The notes under the pieces are model-generated. The model was given only the letters and a program-made list of their open reading frames with translations. It searched no databases and had not been told where the DNA came from. 46,086 nt of DNA. Origin: DATFEN01 sp035691285. GTDB lineage: Bacteria; Acidobacteriota; Vicinamibacteria; Fen-336. Location of the stretch: contig DASSJI010000142.1 in assembly GCA_035691285.1 (NCBI GenBank), positions 1 through 46,086 of the forward strand, written 5' to 3'. Shown piece after piece: positions 7,928 through 16,499 of this stretch (the stretch's first letter is position 1; each line of letters opens with the position of its first letter). Both the position numbers and the translations under genes were made by a program.

Positions 7928-8374
7928 ATGGAGAGCTGGGGCGTCGTCTTTCTCGGCATCATCGCACTCGGTTCGCTGGTACAGTCGGCCTTCCTGATCG
8001 GGCTGGCCGTCTCGGCGCGACGGCTTTCGCGTCGCGTGGCCGACCTCCAGGAGCGGGTCGACCGCGACCTGCGCCCCGCTCTCGACCACCTCTCGCGGGT
8101 GACCCGCAACCTCGCCGAGGTCGCGGACCTCGCGGTGCTCCAGGCCCGCCGCGTCGACGACCTGCTGGCCGACACCGTGGAGAAGATCGAGAGCACGACC
8201 GAGGTGGTTCGCAAGCTGGTCCTGCGGCCGCTCGGGCCGCTGGCCGACCTCGCCGCGTTCTTCAAGGGCCTGCGCCGAGGCCTCGAGGTGTACCAGACGC
8301 TCCGCGGCTTCGACCGCCGCGAGCGCCCGCCCCGTGGCGGCTACACCGAGGACGACGAGCATCTGTTCATCTGA
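7928..8374 (+). CDS. membrane-anchored coiled-coil protein (DUF948-like), function unknown
   Basis: 148 residues. There is one N-terminal membrane helix (VVFLGIIALGSLVQSAFLIG), then a long charged helical region of LxxxVDRDLRPALDHLSRVTRN-like heptads (about 36-90), and a C-terminal amphipathic part with GLRRGLEVYQTLRGF. This resembles DUF948-type proteins, whose function is not known. The short tail EDDEHLF is acidic. It is the last gene of the mla group before the exported hydrolase, which starts 4 nt after its stop. Confidence 0.7.
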   Translation: MESWGVVFLGIIALGSLVQSAFLIGLAVSARRLSRRVADLQERVDRDLRPALDHLSRVTRNLAEVADLAVLQARRVDDLLADTVEKIESTTEVVRKLVLRPLGPLADLAAFFKGLRRGLEVYQTLRGFDRRERPPRGGYTEDDEHLFI

Positions 8375-8378
8375 AGGG

Positions 8379-9821
8379 GTGACCCGCCGGGGCCTGCCGG
8401 GCGCCGCGTGCGCCGCCGTGCTGATCGCGGCCGCCGCGGGTTCATTCGCGGCTCGGGCGTCGCAGCCGGCCTTCGACCTGGTCATCGCGAACGCCCGGGT
8501 GATGGACCCCGAGTCGCGCACGGACGCCGTCCGTCACCTCGGGATCCGCGGAGGGACGATCACGGCGGTGTCCGAGAAGCCCCTCGACGGCGCCCGCGTG
8601 ATCGACGCCACCGGGCACGTCGCCGCGCCGGGGTTCATCGACCTGCACGAGCACGCCCAGCAGGAAGAGACGTACCGTCTCATGGTCCGCGACGGCGTCA
8701 CCTCGGCCTTCGAGCTGGAGCTCGGCACGGCGGACGTCGACGGGTGGTACGCCGCCCGGGCGGGCGGCCAGATCGTCAACTACGGCGTGTCGGCGGGCCA
8801 CGTTCCGGCCCGCATGCAGGTCCTGGGGGACCCGGGCAAGGGCCAGTTCCCGGCCGGCGTCGGCGGCAGCGGCCCGGCCGACGAAGCACAGGTCGCCGCA
8901 ATGGAAGCGATCCTGCGCGAAGGGCTCGCCCGGGGAGCCGTGGCGGTCGGCCTCGGCAGCGCCTACACGCCCGGCGCGCCCATCGCCGAGATCGAGCGGA
9001 TGTTCCGCGTGGCCGCCGCCTCCGGGGCGTCCGCTCACATCCACATGCGCGGCGGCATCGCGGGCCTCGAGGAGACGATCGCGGCCGCCAGGACCGCGGG
9101 CGTCGCGCTCCATGTCGTGCACGTCAACTCGTCGGCGGGCGACGAGCTCGCCGCATTTCTCGCGGCCATCCAGGCCGCGCGCGAGGCGGGACAGGACGTC
9201 ACCACCGAGGCGTACCCCTACGGCGCGGGAATGACGGAGATCCAATCGGCGCTGTTCGACGACTGGCGCGCCTGGCCCGAGGAGCGGTTCGCCAGGCATC
9301 AGCTCGTGTCGACCGGCGAGCACCTCACGCGCGCGAGCTTCGAGAAGGCTCGGGCCCAGGGGGGCACGGTGATCATCCACGACCGTCCCGAATCGCAGAC
9401 GCGCGCGGCCATCGCGAGCCCGCTCGCGATGATCGCCAGCGACGGCTTCTTCGAGAACGGCCGCGGGCACCCCCGCACGTCCGGAACGTACGCGAGGGTG
9501 CTCGGCCGGTACGTGCGGCAGGAGAGGGTCGTCGCGTTGATGGACGCCCTCGCGCGGATGACGCTCCAGCCCGCACGGCGCCTCGAGCGGCGCGTGCCCG
9601 CGATGGCCCGCAAGGGCCGCATTCGCGCAGGAGCCGACGCGGACCTGACGATCTTCGACCCCGCGTCCGTCATCGACCGCGCGACCTACGAGGACGCGAC
9701 GATCCCCTCGGCCGGCATTCCCTACGTGGTGGTCGCCGGCCAGGTGGTGGTCGACCGCGGCGCGATCACGGCGGCGCGCCCGGGCCGGGCGGTGCGAGCC
9801 CCGCAGGTCACGAGTCGCTGA
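8379..9821 (+). CDS. exported amidohydrolase, N-acyl-D-amino-acid deacylase family
   Basis: 480 residues from GTG 8379, preceded by an AAGGGG Shine-Dalgarno-like run; the frame opens at 8334 but that part overlaps the previous gene. An N-terminal hydrophobic segment (about 8-27, ending AARAS) looks like a signal peptide. The amidohydrolase fold shows the HxH metal motif GFIDLHEHA (His90, His92), further His ligands in SAHIHMRGG and HVVHVNSS, and the family-specific stretch SDGFFENGRGHPRTSGTYAR. These match D-aminoacylase/dihydroorotase-like enzymes. A periplasmic enzyme that removes acyl groups from N-acyl-D-amino acids or related peptidoglycan fragments is plausible, but the substrate is unproven. 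Its 3' end overlaps a convergent short ORF. Confidence 0.85.
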   Translation: MTRRGLPGAACAAVLIAAAAGSFAARASQPAFDLVIANARVMDPESRTDAVRHLGIRGGTITAVSEKPLDGARVIDATGHVAAPGFIDLHEHAQQEETYRLMVRDGVTSAFELELGTADVDGWYAARAGGQIVNYGVSAGHVPARMQVLGDPGKGQFPAGVGGSGPADEAQVAAMEAILREGLARGAVAVGLGSAYTPGAPIAEIERMFRVAAASGASAHIHMRGGIAGLEETIAAARTAGVALHVVHVNSSAGDELAAFLAAIQAAREAGQDVTTEAYPYGAGMTEIQSALFDDWRAWPEERFARHQLVSTGEHLTRASFEKARAQGGTVIIHDRPESQTRAAIASPLAMIASDGFFENGRGHPRTSGTYARVLGRYVRQERVVALMDALARMTLQPARRLERRVPAMARKGRIRAGADADLTIFDPASVIDRATYEDATIPSAGIPYVVVAGQVVVDRGAITAARPGRAVRAPQVTSR

Positions 9822-10080
9822 GCCGAACCAGGACCCGCTCGCCGTCGAGGGCGCCGAGGAGGGCCGAGACGACGGCTTCCTGGCGGCCGAGGGCCGCGAG
9901 GATCGCGGCTCCATCCTCGCGCGCTTCGGCTTCGGGGCGCTTCAGCATGCCCACGGCCTGCGGCACCGCGGCCAGGCCCTTTGCGATCAGCCCCCAGGTC
10001 GCGTGCACGCGCCGCCGAAAGGCAAGCTCGATCTCGCGGCCCGCACCGCGACGGCCCGCCAGAAAGGCGTCCTCCTTCAT
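9808..10080 (-). CDS. hypothetical 90-residue protein
   Basis: I do not recognise it. 90 residues, mostly helical and charged (MKEDAFLAGRRGAG, then RRRVHATWGLIAKGLAAVPQA), with a C-terminal ALLGALDGERVLVRLSDS. It has no signal peptide, membrane helix or Cys motif. It begins 25 nt after the cupin stop on the same strand with only a weak AGGTCGA upstream, and its last 14 bases overlap the convergent hydrolase gene. In favour of a real gene: it fills a gap of about 280 bases and follows co-directional genes. Against: no recognised homology and strong GC-driven open frames everywhere. Confidence 0.4.
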   Translation of the reverse strand: MKEDAFLAGRRGAGREIELAFRRRVHATWGLIAKGLAAVPQAVGMLKRPEAEAREDGAAILAALGRQEAVVSALLGALDGERVLVRLSDS

Positions 10081-10105
10081 TCGACCTGGTCGTGATGCGC
10101 GAAGG

Positions 10106-10465
10106 TCAGACGCGCTGCAAACGCTCCACGGTGCGCTCGTTCCGGACGTTGCCGGTGTTGAGGGTCGTCCTCGGCTCGAACAGCATCACGTGGGCCTCCT
10201 CGTCGGCGACCGGCCGGTGCTCGACGCCGCGCGGGACGACGATCATCTCGCCCTCCTCCACGGTGACGGCGCTGTCCCGGAACTCCATGCGAAAGCGGCC
10301 CTTCACCACGAGGAACATCTCGTCCTCGGCCTCGTGGTGGTGCCATACGAACGGTCCCTGGAACTTCACGAGCTTCACCTGGCAGTCGTTCACGTCGGCC
10401 ACGATGCGGGGCTGCCAGTGCTCCGCGAAGAGCGACAGCTTCTGAGACAGGTTCACCTTGTCCAT
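10106..10465 (-). CDS. cupin-domain protein
   Basis: 119 residues from ATG 10465, chosen because a GAGGTGG Shine-Dalgarno is upstream; longer in-frame starts fall inside the previous gene. It is a single beta-barrel cupin with the metal-binding first motif WHHHEAEDEMFLVVKGRF and a second motif GEMIVVPRGVEHRPVA, so a divalent metal site of three His plus one Glu can be placed. The closing EPRTTLNTGNVRNE segment is common in small stand-alone cupins of unknown reaction. It follows the membrane-protein gene by 10 nt. Possible isomerase, dioxygenase or sensor; no specific reaction can be assigned. Confidence 0.85.
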   Translation of the reverse strand: MDKVNLSQKLSLFAEHWQPRIVADVNDCQVKLVKFQGPFVWHHHEAEDEMFLVVKGRFRMEFRDSAVTVEEGEMIVVPRGVEHRPVADEEAHVMLFEPRTTLNTGNVRNERTVERLQRV

Positions 10466-10475
10466 GCGTTCCACC

Positions 10476-11003
10476 TCAGTCGGGGACGGTGACGATTGAT
10501 CCGGACCCTGACTCGCGGACGCGCCGCGCCACGGCCCGCTCGAGGGCGCCACGCTGCTCGGCGGAGAAGTCCGTCGTGTCGATGCGTATCGACCCGCTCT
10601 CGCCCTCGACGACCACGGCGCCTGCTCCGAGGCTGACGCTCTGGACCTCGCGCCAGCTCAGCGCGGTCGAGCCCAGCGCTCCGCGAGACGTGAGGCCGAG
10701 CTGCGCCGCCTCGAGTCGATAGAGCAGCAGGTGCCAGCCCACGGCGACGGGGAGCAACGCGGCGAGCAGCAGGGCGCGGCGCGGCGCCGGGCGCGCCAGG
10801 GTCAGGGCGAAGAGCGCCAGAGCGATGGCGCAGCCCAGCGCCGCCAGGCCGCGCGGCCATGGATAGTCGATGACGATCGCCGTGTTGAGGAGCGTGAAGC
10901 GGGGCTTCCCGGCCGAGAGCGCGCCGAGCGCCACGGCGGAGACCGCCGCCAGCCCTCCCATGCCCAGCCGGAAGGAGCGCGGGAGGGCGTGGAGCCGGGC
11001 CAT
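10476..11003 (-). CDS. membrane protein with C-terminal beta-rich (PH-like?) domain, function unknown
   Basis: 175 residues from ATG 11003 (GTG 11006 directly before it is also possible). There are three hydrophobic segments (about 16-33, 50-70 and 76-98), then a soluble tail with ALSWREVQSVSLGAGAVVVEG and SIRIDTTDFSAEQRGALE. That pattern (WREV xxV, then an IxIDTTDFS strand and a closing helix) resembles bacterial PH-type domains of small membrane proteins. No catalytic motif is present. It is divergent from the cysteine dioxygenase gene. A TAGAAT box lies 9 nt before the ATG and no Shine-Dalgarno is seen, so the message may be leaderless. Confidence 0.7.
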   Translation of the reverse strand: MARLHALPRSFRLGMGGLAAVSAVALGALSAGKPRFTLLNTAIVIDYPWPRGLAALGCAIALALFALTLARPAPRRALLLAALLPVAVGWHLLLYRLEAAQLGLTSRGALGSTALSWREVQSVSLGAGAVVVEGESGSIRIDTTDFSAEQRGALERAVARRVRESGSGSIVTVPD

Positions 11004-11012
11004 CACTGCGGG

Positions 11013-11018
11013 ATTCTA
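11013..11018 (-). promoter_or_regulatory. candidate -10 box (TAGAAT) of membrane-protein gene
   Basis: Minus-strand TAGAAT, 9 nt before ATG 11003. There is no good -35 and no Shine-Dalgarno between box and start, consistent with a leaderless transcript. Confidence 0.4.
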
Positions 11019-11083
11019 AGCGAGGGCCGGGCCCCGAGCCCGATCTTGACTCGCGGCAGGCCGGGGGCGAGACTTCAGCTTCC

Positions 11084-11719
11084 ATGGCGCGGAAGGTGGT
11101 CCCGATCGGCGACTTCGTCGCCACCCTGCAGACGTTCGAGAAGGACCCGATCACGCGCGACCGCGTCCTGGAATACTGCCAGGAGGCGGAGGTGGACCGC
11201 GCTTCCCTCGAGCGCTACGCCTTCTTCCGCCCCGATGCCTACACGCGCAACCTCATCCACCGGGACGACCAGATCGAGGTGATGGCCCTGTGCTGGTCGA
11301 AGGGGCAAAGGACGCCGATCCACACCCACAACGGTCAGCTCGGCTGGATGGCGGTCTCCCAGGGCGCCGTGGCCGTCGTCAACTACAAGTGGCTCGGCTG
11401 CAACGCGCCCGAGAACCAGAACGTGGCCGGGCTGGATTGCCTCGCGGGCGCCACCGAGCTCGACCTCGAGCGCCGCGAGGTGCAGGAGTGCTACCCCGGC
11501 GGACCGATCAACACCGTGGACAAGGTGCAGACCATCCACCAGGTCGTCGTGCAGGGCAACGAGCCCGCGCTCTCGCTCCACATCTACAGCCGGCCCATCG
11601 ACTCGTGCGTGGCGTTCGACCTCGAGAACCGCCGCTGCTACAGGCGCCAGCTCTCCTTCTACAGCCGCTACGGCGAGGTGATCGTCACGGAGGGCGATCT
11701 CCGGCCGCCCGCCCGCTGA
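11084..11719 (+). CDS. cysteine dioxygenase family protein
   Basis: 211 residues, the normal length. The cupin iron ligands align with those of mammalian type-I cysteine dioxygenase: His80 and His82 in RTPIHTHNGQLGWMAVSQG, and His152 in TIHQVVVQGNEPALSLHIYS. The catalytic Tyr is Tyr168 and the substrate-binding Arg is Arg55 in YTRNL. The Cys that forms the Cys-Tyr crosslink in animals is replaced by Gly (Gly87), as is usual in bacterial members. It would oxidise cysteine, or a related thiol such as 3-mercaptopropionate, to the sulfinic acid in the cytoplasm. It is followed 8 nt later by the hybrid histidine kinase. Exact thiol substrate is not determinable from sequence. Confidence 0.9.
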   Translation: MARKVVPIGDFVATLQTFEKDPITRDRVLEYCQEAEVDRASLERYAFFRPDAYTRNLIHRDDQIEVMALCWSKGQRTPIHTHNGQLGWMAVSQGAVAVVNYKWLGCNAPENQNVAGLDCLAGATELDLERREVQECYPGGPINTVDKVQTIHQVVVQGNEPALSLHIYSRPIDSCVAFDLENRRCYRRQLSFYSRYGEVIVTEGDLRPPAR

Positions 11720-11727
11720 ACGCCCAC

Positions 11728-14700
11728 ATGGCCTCGCGCATCCTCGTCGTCGACGACGATCCGCTCACCCAGGCGACCCTCGACGAGCTCCTGACGCGCC
11801 AAGGCCTGAGCGTCACGTGCGCGGCCTCGGGCGAGGAGGCCCTGGATCTCCTGGACCGCCTCCAGGCGGACCTGGTGCTGCTCGACGTGCGCCTGCCGGG
11901 GATCTCGGGCTACGACACCTGCGCCCAGATCAGGGAGCGCCACGGCCCGGCCCTGCCCGTGCTGATCCTGACCGCGTACGACGAGCCCGCCTCGGCGCGG
12001 CGCAGCTACGACGTCGGCGCCGACGACTTCATCGCCAAGCCGGTGGATCACTCGGCATTGGTCCTGAAGGTGCGCGCCTTCCTGCGCAGCAAGGCCCTTC
12101 ACGACGACCTGCTCAAGAGCCACGAGGAGGCACGCCGCCGCGTGCGCGACCTGGCGGTGCTCCACGAGATCGGACGCGACTGGTCCCTGATCGAGGAGGC
12201 CGAGGCCTTCTACCGCATGGTCACCCAGCGCCTGGCCCGGCTCATCGACGCCCCGATCTGCATCCTCGGTCTCTACGACGCCGGCACCCGGACGCTGTCC
12301 GCGGCGGTCCCCGCCTACGGGCTCCCCGACGAGGTGACCCGGCGACTGCGCATCACCCGCTACCGCAGCCACTGGAACTTCGAGCAGGGCCGCCCCTACG
12401 TGAGCAACGACGCGCGCAACGACCCGCGCCTCGTCCACGAGATCGTCGAGGCCATCGGGGCCGACACCCTGGTGCTGGTGCCGATGCTGGCGGAGGGCGC
12501 GCCGGTGGGGCTCCTGACCGGCGCCAACAAGCCCGGGGGCTTCACCGACGACGACGTGCAGCTGCTCTCGATCTTCGCAGGCCCGGCCGCGACGTTCCTG
12601 CGCAGCCGCGCCATCTACGAGGCTCAGCGCCGCCACAACTCGCGCCTGGAACGGATGCCGGCCCTGATGGGCGCCCTGGCCACCACCACCGCGCGCGTCC
12701 CGCTCCTGGAGCTGACGACGGCGCTGCTGCAGAAGGAGCTGGGCTACCAGGCGGTGGGCTTCTACGCGTCGGCCGCGGACGACGAGTTCCGGATCGAGTG
12801 CGTGGCCGGCGACGGTCGTCCCGACGGTCCGCCGGTCGACCAGGAGCGCCTGCGCTGGGCGCTGCGCGGCGGCGTCGCGCTCCAGTCGCCGCTCATGGGG
12901 GAGCTGGCAGACCTGGCGGTGCCCGTCGGCTCCGGCGAGCAGGCCCAGGGCGTGCTCAACGTTCGCCGCGGCGAGGGCTCCTTCGCCGAGGACGAGATCG
13001 CGCTGCTCACGGCCCTGGCCGGGCAGCTCGCCCTGGCCCTGCAGCGCGCCAACAGCATCGCGCGCACCGAGCGTCTGGCCAAGCAGATGGCCACCCTCTA
13101 CGACCTCGGCCTCGAGACCGCCCCGCTCCGGGACCTGAAGCGGCTGTTCGTCAAGGCGACCGAGGAGGCCGGCCGCCTGATCCGCGCGGACCACACCTCC
13201 GCGCTCCGCTTCGACGACGGCGCCGGAGTGCTGCGCCTGTTCGCCGCCTGGGCCAAGGACCCCGCCACCGAGTCGTACGCGGAGCCGTCGTTCCGTCTCG
13301 GCGAGGGCATCGCAGGGCGCGTGGCCCGGGACTGGGTGCCCTCGATGATCAACGACGTCGAGGCCAGCGACTTCGTCCCGAAGGGCAACCCGGTGGCGCG
13401 CATCCTGTGCGTGCCCGTCACGTACTTCGACCAGGAGCGCGGCGGCCCGGCCCTGTTCGGCGTGCTGAACGCCACGCGCCGGCCTGGCTCGCCCCGCTTC
13501 ACCCACGAGGACCTCGACTACGTCCAGCGCTTCGCCAGCCAGCTCTCGGTGGCCGTGGCCAACGCCGTGGCCTACGCCGCCGAGCGCGAGCGGCGCGAGC
13601 AGCTCGCCCTGGTGAACTCCGTGATTCGCGAGATCGCCGGCAGCCTGTCCCGGGAGCGGATCCTCGAGACCGCCGTGCGGCGCATCCACGAGGCCTTCCG
13701 CTTCTCGCTGGTGATGATCGGCGTCCCGGACCGGGAGTCCGAGACCGAGCGCACCCTGGCGGTGGCCGGGCCCGAGCCGGCCCGGCTCATGCGCGAGGAC
13801 TACCGCCTCGGCACCGGGATCACCGGCCGCGCGATGCGGGAGAAGCGCACGGTGCTGATCGACGACGTGCAGGGCGACCCGGACTACGTCGCCGTGCTCG
13901 ACTCCACGCGCAGCGAGGTCGCCATCCCCATCCTGTCGGGCGAGGAGGTCTACGCGGTGCTCAACGTCGAGAGCGAGGAGGCGCGGGCTTTCGGGAAGGC
14001 CGAGATCCTGACCCTCGAGACCCTCGCCGACGGGATCGGCATCATCCTGAGGAACGCCGAGCTGTACAAGGCCCTCGAGGAGACGAACGCCCGCCTCGTG
14101 GAGCTGGACCGCCTCAAGAGCGAGGTCGTCAACGTGGTGGCCCACGACTTCCGCTCCCCGCTCGCCGGGGTGCTGGGACACGCCGAGGTGCTGGAGTGGC
14201 GGCCCGACGCGCCAGTCGAGGACCGTGTGGAGTCCGCGCGCTCCATCGTGCGCGCGGCGACCCACATGGCGAACCTCGTGGACAAGACCCTCAAGACCAC
14301 GCGTCTCGAGACCGGGCACTTCCCGTTCGAGTTCGGCCTCGCCGACCTGGGCGCCATCGTCAGCGACGTCCTGGCGCGGCGGCCCGAAGACCGCAGCCGG
14401 CCGGTCTTCGCCGAGGTACCCGAGGATCCGATCCCGGTGTGGGCGGACCGGGACCGGATCGCCGAGGTGCTCGAGAACCTGCTCTCGAACGCCACCAAGT
14501 ACTCGCCGGACGGGGGCGGCATCGCCGTGCGCGTGTCCGCCGACGGCCAGGTCGCATCCGTGGCGGTCGAGGATCAGGGCCTCGGCATCGCGCAGGCGGA
14601 CATGGAGCGCTTGTTCCGCCCGTTCTCCCGGATCCGCAACCCGCGCACGGCGGGGATCGAGGGCTCCGGCCTCGGCCTCTACATCTGCGAGCGCGTCGTC

Positions 14701-15159
14701 CGCGCCCATGGCGGCCGCCTGCGCGCCGAGAGCGAGCCGGAGCACGGCTCGGTGTTCACGTTCACGATCCCGATCTACGGCGTCGAGGCGCAGACCCGTC
14801 CCCCGGTCGTGCTCGTGGGGGCGAGCGACGAGGTGACCCGGCGCGAGGTGCGCCGCGCGGGGGAGGGGCTGGGCTTCGCCGTCGAGGAGGCCCGGGACGG
14901 GGTCGAGGCCGTCGAGGCGGCGATCCGCCTGCGGCCGGTCGCGATGGTGCTCGACCGGATCCTGCCCCGGCTGCGCGCCGAAGAGGTGGCCGAACGGCTG
15001 CGCGAGGCGCCGGGAATGGGAGGCGTGGCGCTGTTCGTCCTGGGCGCTCCCGAGGACCTGGGCGCGAGGGCCGGCCTCTTCCGCGCGTGCCTCTCCAAGC
15101 CCCTCGATCGCGCTCGCCTCGAGGCCGCGCTCCAGGCCGTCCACGCGTCGGCACGGTAG
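11728..15159 (+). CDS. hybrid sensor histidine kinase: REC - four GAF-like domains - HisKA - HATPase - degenerate REC
   Basis: 1143 residues from ATG 11728; the open frame upstream overlaps the dioxygenase gene. Order: receiver (1-125; Asp9-11, phospho-acceptor Asp53, Lys104), GAF-like regions at about 142-295, 309-440, 451-615 and 627-780, a linker helix, HisKA with H-box His806 (VVAHDFRSPLAGVLGH), HATPase with N-box ENLLSNATKYSPDGGG, DQGLGIA and GSGLGLYI, then a second receiver-like domain (about 1026-1143). The last keeps Asp1076 and Lys1124 but has GASDE where the acidic pair should be. There are no membrane helices, so it is a soluble kinase driven by an N-terminal receiver and ligand-binding GAF domains. 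No DNA-binding response regulator is adjacent. The partner is unknown. Confidence 0.93.
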   Translation: MASRILVVDDDPLTQATLDELLTRQGLSVTCAASGEEALDLLDRLQADLVLLDVRLPGISGYDTCAQIRERHGPALPVLILTAYDEPASARRSYDVGADDFIAKPVDHSALVLKVRAFLRSKALHDDLLKSHEEARRRVRDLAVLHEIGRDWSLIEEAEAFYRMVTQRLARLIDAPICILGLYDAGTRTLSAAVPAYGLPDEVTRRLRITRYRSHWNFEQGRPYVSNDARNDPRLVHEIVEAIGADTLVLVPMLAEGAPVGLLTGANKPGGFTDDDVQLLSIFAGPAATFLRSRAIYEAQRRHNSRLERMPALMGALATTTARVPLLELTTALLQKELGYQAVGFYASAADDEFRIECVAGDGRPDGPPVDQERLRWALRGGVALQSPLMGELADLAVPVGSGEQAQGVLNVRRGEGSFAEDEIALLTALAGQLALALQRANSIARTERLAKQMATLYDLGLETAPLRDLKRLFVKATEEAGRLIRADHTSALRFDDGAGVLRLFAAWAKDPATESYAEPSFRLGEGIAGRVARDWVPSMINDVEASDFVPKGNPVARILCVPVTYFDQERGGPALFGVLNATRRPGSPRFTHEDLDYVQRFASQLSVAVANAVAYAAERERREQLALVNSVIREIAGSLSRERILETAVRRIHEAFRFSLVMIGVPDRESETERTLAVAGPEPARLMREDYRLGTGITGRAMREKRTVLIDDVQGDPDYVAVLDSTRSEVAIPILSGEEVYAVLNVESEEARAFGKAEILTLETLADGIGIILRNAELYKALEETNARLVELDRLKSEVVNVVAHDFRSPLAGVLGHAEVLEWRPDAPVEDRVESARSIVRAATHMANLVDKTLKTTRLETGHFPFEFGLADLGAIVSDVLARRPEDRSRPVFAEVPEDPIPVWADRDRIAEVLENLLSNATKYSPDGGGIAVRVSADGQVASVAVEDQGLGIAQADMERLFRPFSRIRNPRTAGIEGSGLGLYICERVVRAHGGRLRAESEPEHGSVFTFTIPIYGVEAQTRPPVVLVGASDEVTRREVRRAGEGLGFAVEEARDGVEAVEAAIRLRPVAMVLDRILPRLRAEEVAERLREAPGMGGVALFVLGAPEDLGARAGLFRACLSKPLDRARLEAALQAVHASAR

Positions 15160-15165
15160 ACGCCC

Positions 15166-16485
15166 GTGGCGCTCCTGGCGCCCCTTGGCCTGGGGCGCGG
15201 CGACGTCGTGGCGGTGGCGGGCGCCGGGGGCAAGACGACGCTGCTCCGGGGCCTCGCGCAGGAGGCCGTCGCATCGGGGCTGCGCGTCCTCCTGACCGGC
15301 ACGACCCACACGGGTCCGGAGGGCGTCGGCGCCCTCGTGCTCGAAGCCGAGGCGCCGGATCTGCGCGCGGCGGTGCGGGATGCGCTCGACCGCGACGGCG
15401 CCGCCACGGTCCTGGGCCGGCGCGTGCGCGAGGACAAGCTCCAGGGACTCGACCCGGAGCGGGTGGCGGGACTGCGGGACCTGGCTGACCTGGTCCTGGT
15501 GGAGACCGACGGCGCGCGCCGACGGCTCCTCAAGGCTCCGGCCGAGCACGAGCCCGTCGTTCCGGCGTGCGCCACCAGCCTCGTCGTCGTCGCCTCCCTC
15601 GACGCGCTCGGCCGACCGCTCGACGCCGTCGCGGTCCACCGGCTCGAGCGAGTGCTGGAGGCCTCGGGTCGGCCCGAGGGATCGGCCATCGATGCCTTCG
15701 TCGTCGCCAGTGCGCTCGCGTCGGGCTATCCGGCGCGACGGCCGCCGGGCGCGCGGCTCCTGGCCTTTCTCAACGCCGCCGAGGGCGAGCCGGCGCGAGC
15801 GGCGGCCGTGGCGGCAGCCGGCCGCCTCGTCCCGCCCTACGACGCGGTCACGGCCGGCTCCGCGCGGCAATCCGAGGCGCGCCGCGTGCCGGTGGTGCAC
15901 GGCCTCGTGCTCGCCGCCGGGGCTTCGACGCGGATGGGACGGCCGAAGCTGCCCCTGCCGCTGGGGGGGGAGCCGCTGGTCGCGTGCGCGGTGAAGCCGC
16001 TCCTCGACGCCGGTCTGTCCCGTGTGGTCGTGGTGCTCGGCGCCGACGCGGACGCCGTCCGCTCCGCGCTGCCTCGGCTCCCGGAGATCGTTGCAGTGGA
16101 GAACGCGAGCTGGCGCGCCGGCATGGCCTCGTCGCTGCGCGCCGGTCTCGCGGCGTGCGCCGGAGCGGACGCGGCCCTCGTCGTGCTCGGCGACCAGCCC
16201 TCCGTGACCGCGGCGGTCGTGGCGCGGGTCCTGGCGGCGGCCCCGGGCCGGCCCCTCGTCGTCGCGGAGCACGGCGGCCGGGTCGTGCACCCGATCCTGC
16301 TCGGGCGTGAGCTGTTCCGGGAGCTCGACGCCCTGGAGGGCGACGTGGGAGCGCGGGAGGTCGTGAGGCGCCACCTCGACCGGGCGGCCCGCGTCGCGGG
16401 CGAGGCGCCGCGCGATCTCGACACCGAGGACGACTACCGCGCCGCCCTCGAGGGGCGTCCGCCCCGCGCCGGCGAAGGGCTCTGA
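15166..16485 (+). CDS. YqeC-MocA fusion: selenium-dependent hydroxylase accessory domain plus molybdopterin cytidylyltransferase-like domain
   Basis: 439 residues, GTG start 7 nt after the kinase stop. Residues 1-230 match the YqeC family: an N-terminal P-loop VAVAGAGGKTTLL (Lys23), TGTTHTGPEG, DLVLVETDGARRRLLKAP, and AEHEPVVPACATSLVVV. From about residue 246 a second domain begins, GLVLAAGASTRMGRPKLPLPLG, the MocA-type nucleotidyltransferase signature, with VVLGDQPSV and HPILLGRELF. MocA transfers CMP to molybdopterin for xanthine-dehydrogenase-type hydroxylases. YqeC is an uncharacterised protein that co-occurs with selenium-dependent molybdenum hydroxylases. In E. coli the two are separate genes in one cluster. 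Here they are one polypeptide, followed directly by carbamate kinase. No hydroxylase gene is in the window. Confidence 0.85.
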   Translation: MALLAPLGLGRGDVVAVAGAGGKTTLLRGLAQEAVASGLRVLLTGTTHTGPEGVGALVLEAEAPDLRAAVRDALDRDGAATVLGRRVREDKLQGLDPERVAGLRDLADLVLVETDGARRRLLKAPAEHEPVVPACATSLVVVASLDALGRPLDAVAVHRLERVLEASGRPEGSAIDAFVVASALASGYPARRPPGARLLAFLNAAEGEPARAAAVAAAGRLVPPYDAVTAGSARQSEARRVPVVHGLVLAAGASTRMGRPKLPLPLGGEPLVACAVKPLLDAGLSRVVVVLGADADAVRSALPRLPEIVAVENASWRAGMASSLRAGLAACAGADAALVVLGDQPSVTAAVVARVLAAAPGRPLVVAEHGGRVVHPILLGRELFRELDALEGDVGAREVVRRHLDRAARVAGEAPRDLDTEDDYRAALEGRPPRAGEGL

Positions 16486-16491
16486 TATCCT
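16486..16491 (+). promoter_or_regulatory. candidate internal -10 box (TATCCT) before carbamate kinase
   Basis: TATCCT ends 8 nt before ATG 16500 and lies just after the upstream stop. No Shine-Dalgarno separates it from the start, so a separate, near-leaderless transcript for the kinase gene is possible. No -35 is evident. Confidence 0.3.
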
Positions 16492-16499
16492 CCGCGGCG

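Noticed and set aside
11668..16374. Very long minus-strand open frame opposite the hybrid kinase and YqeC-MocA genes, and similar long frames at 1862-4129, 31646-33322 and 34827-36428
   Set aside because: They lie antisense to genes with clear families and are rich in Arg, Gly, Ala and Pro as expected from GC-biased wobble positions. None shows a domain motif.
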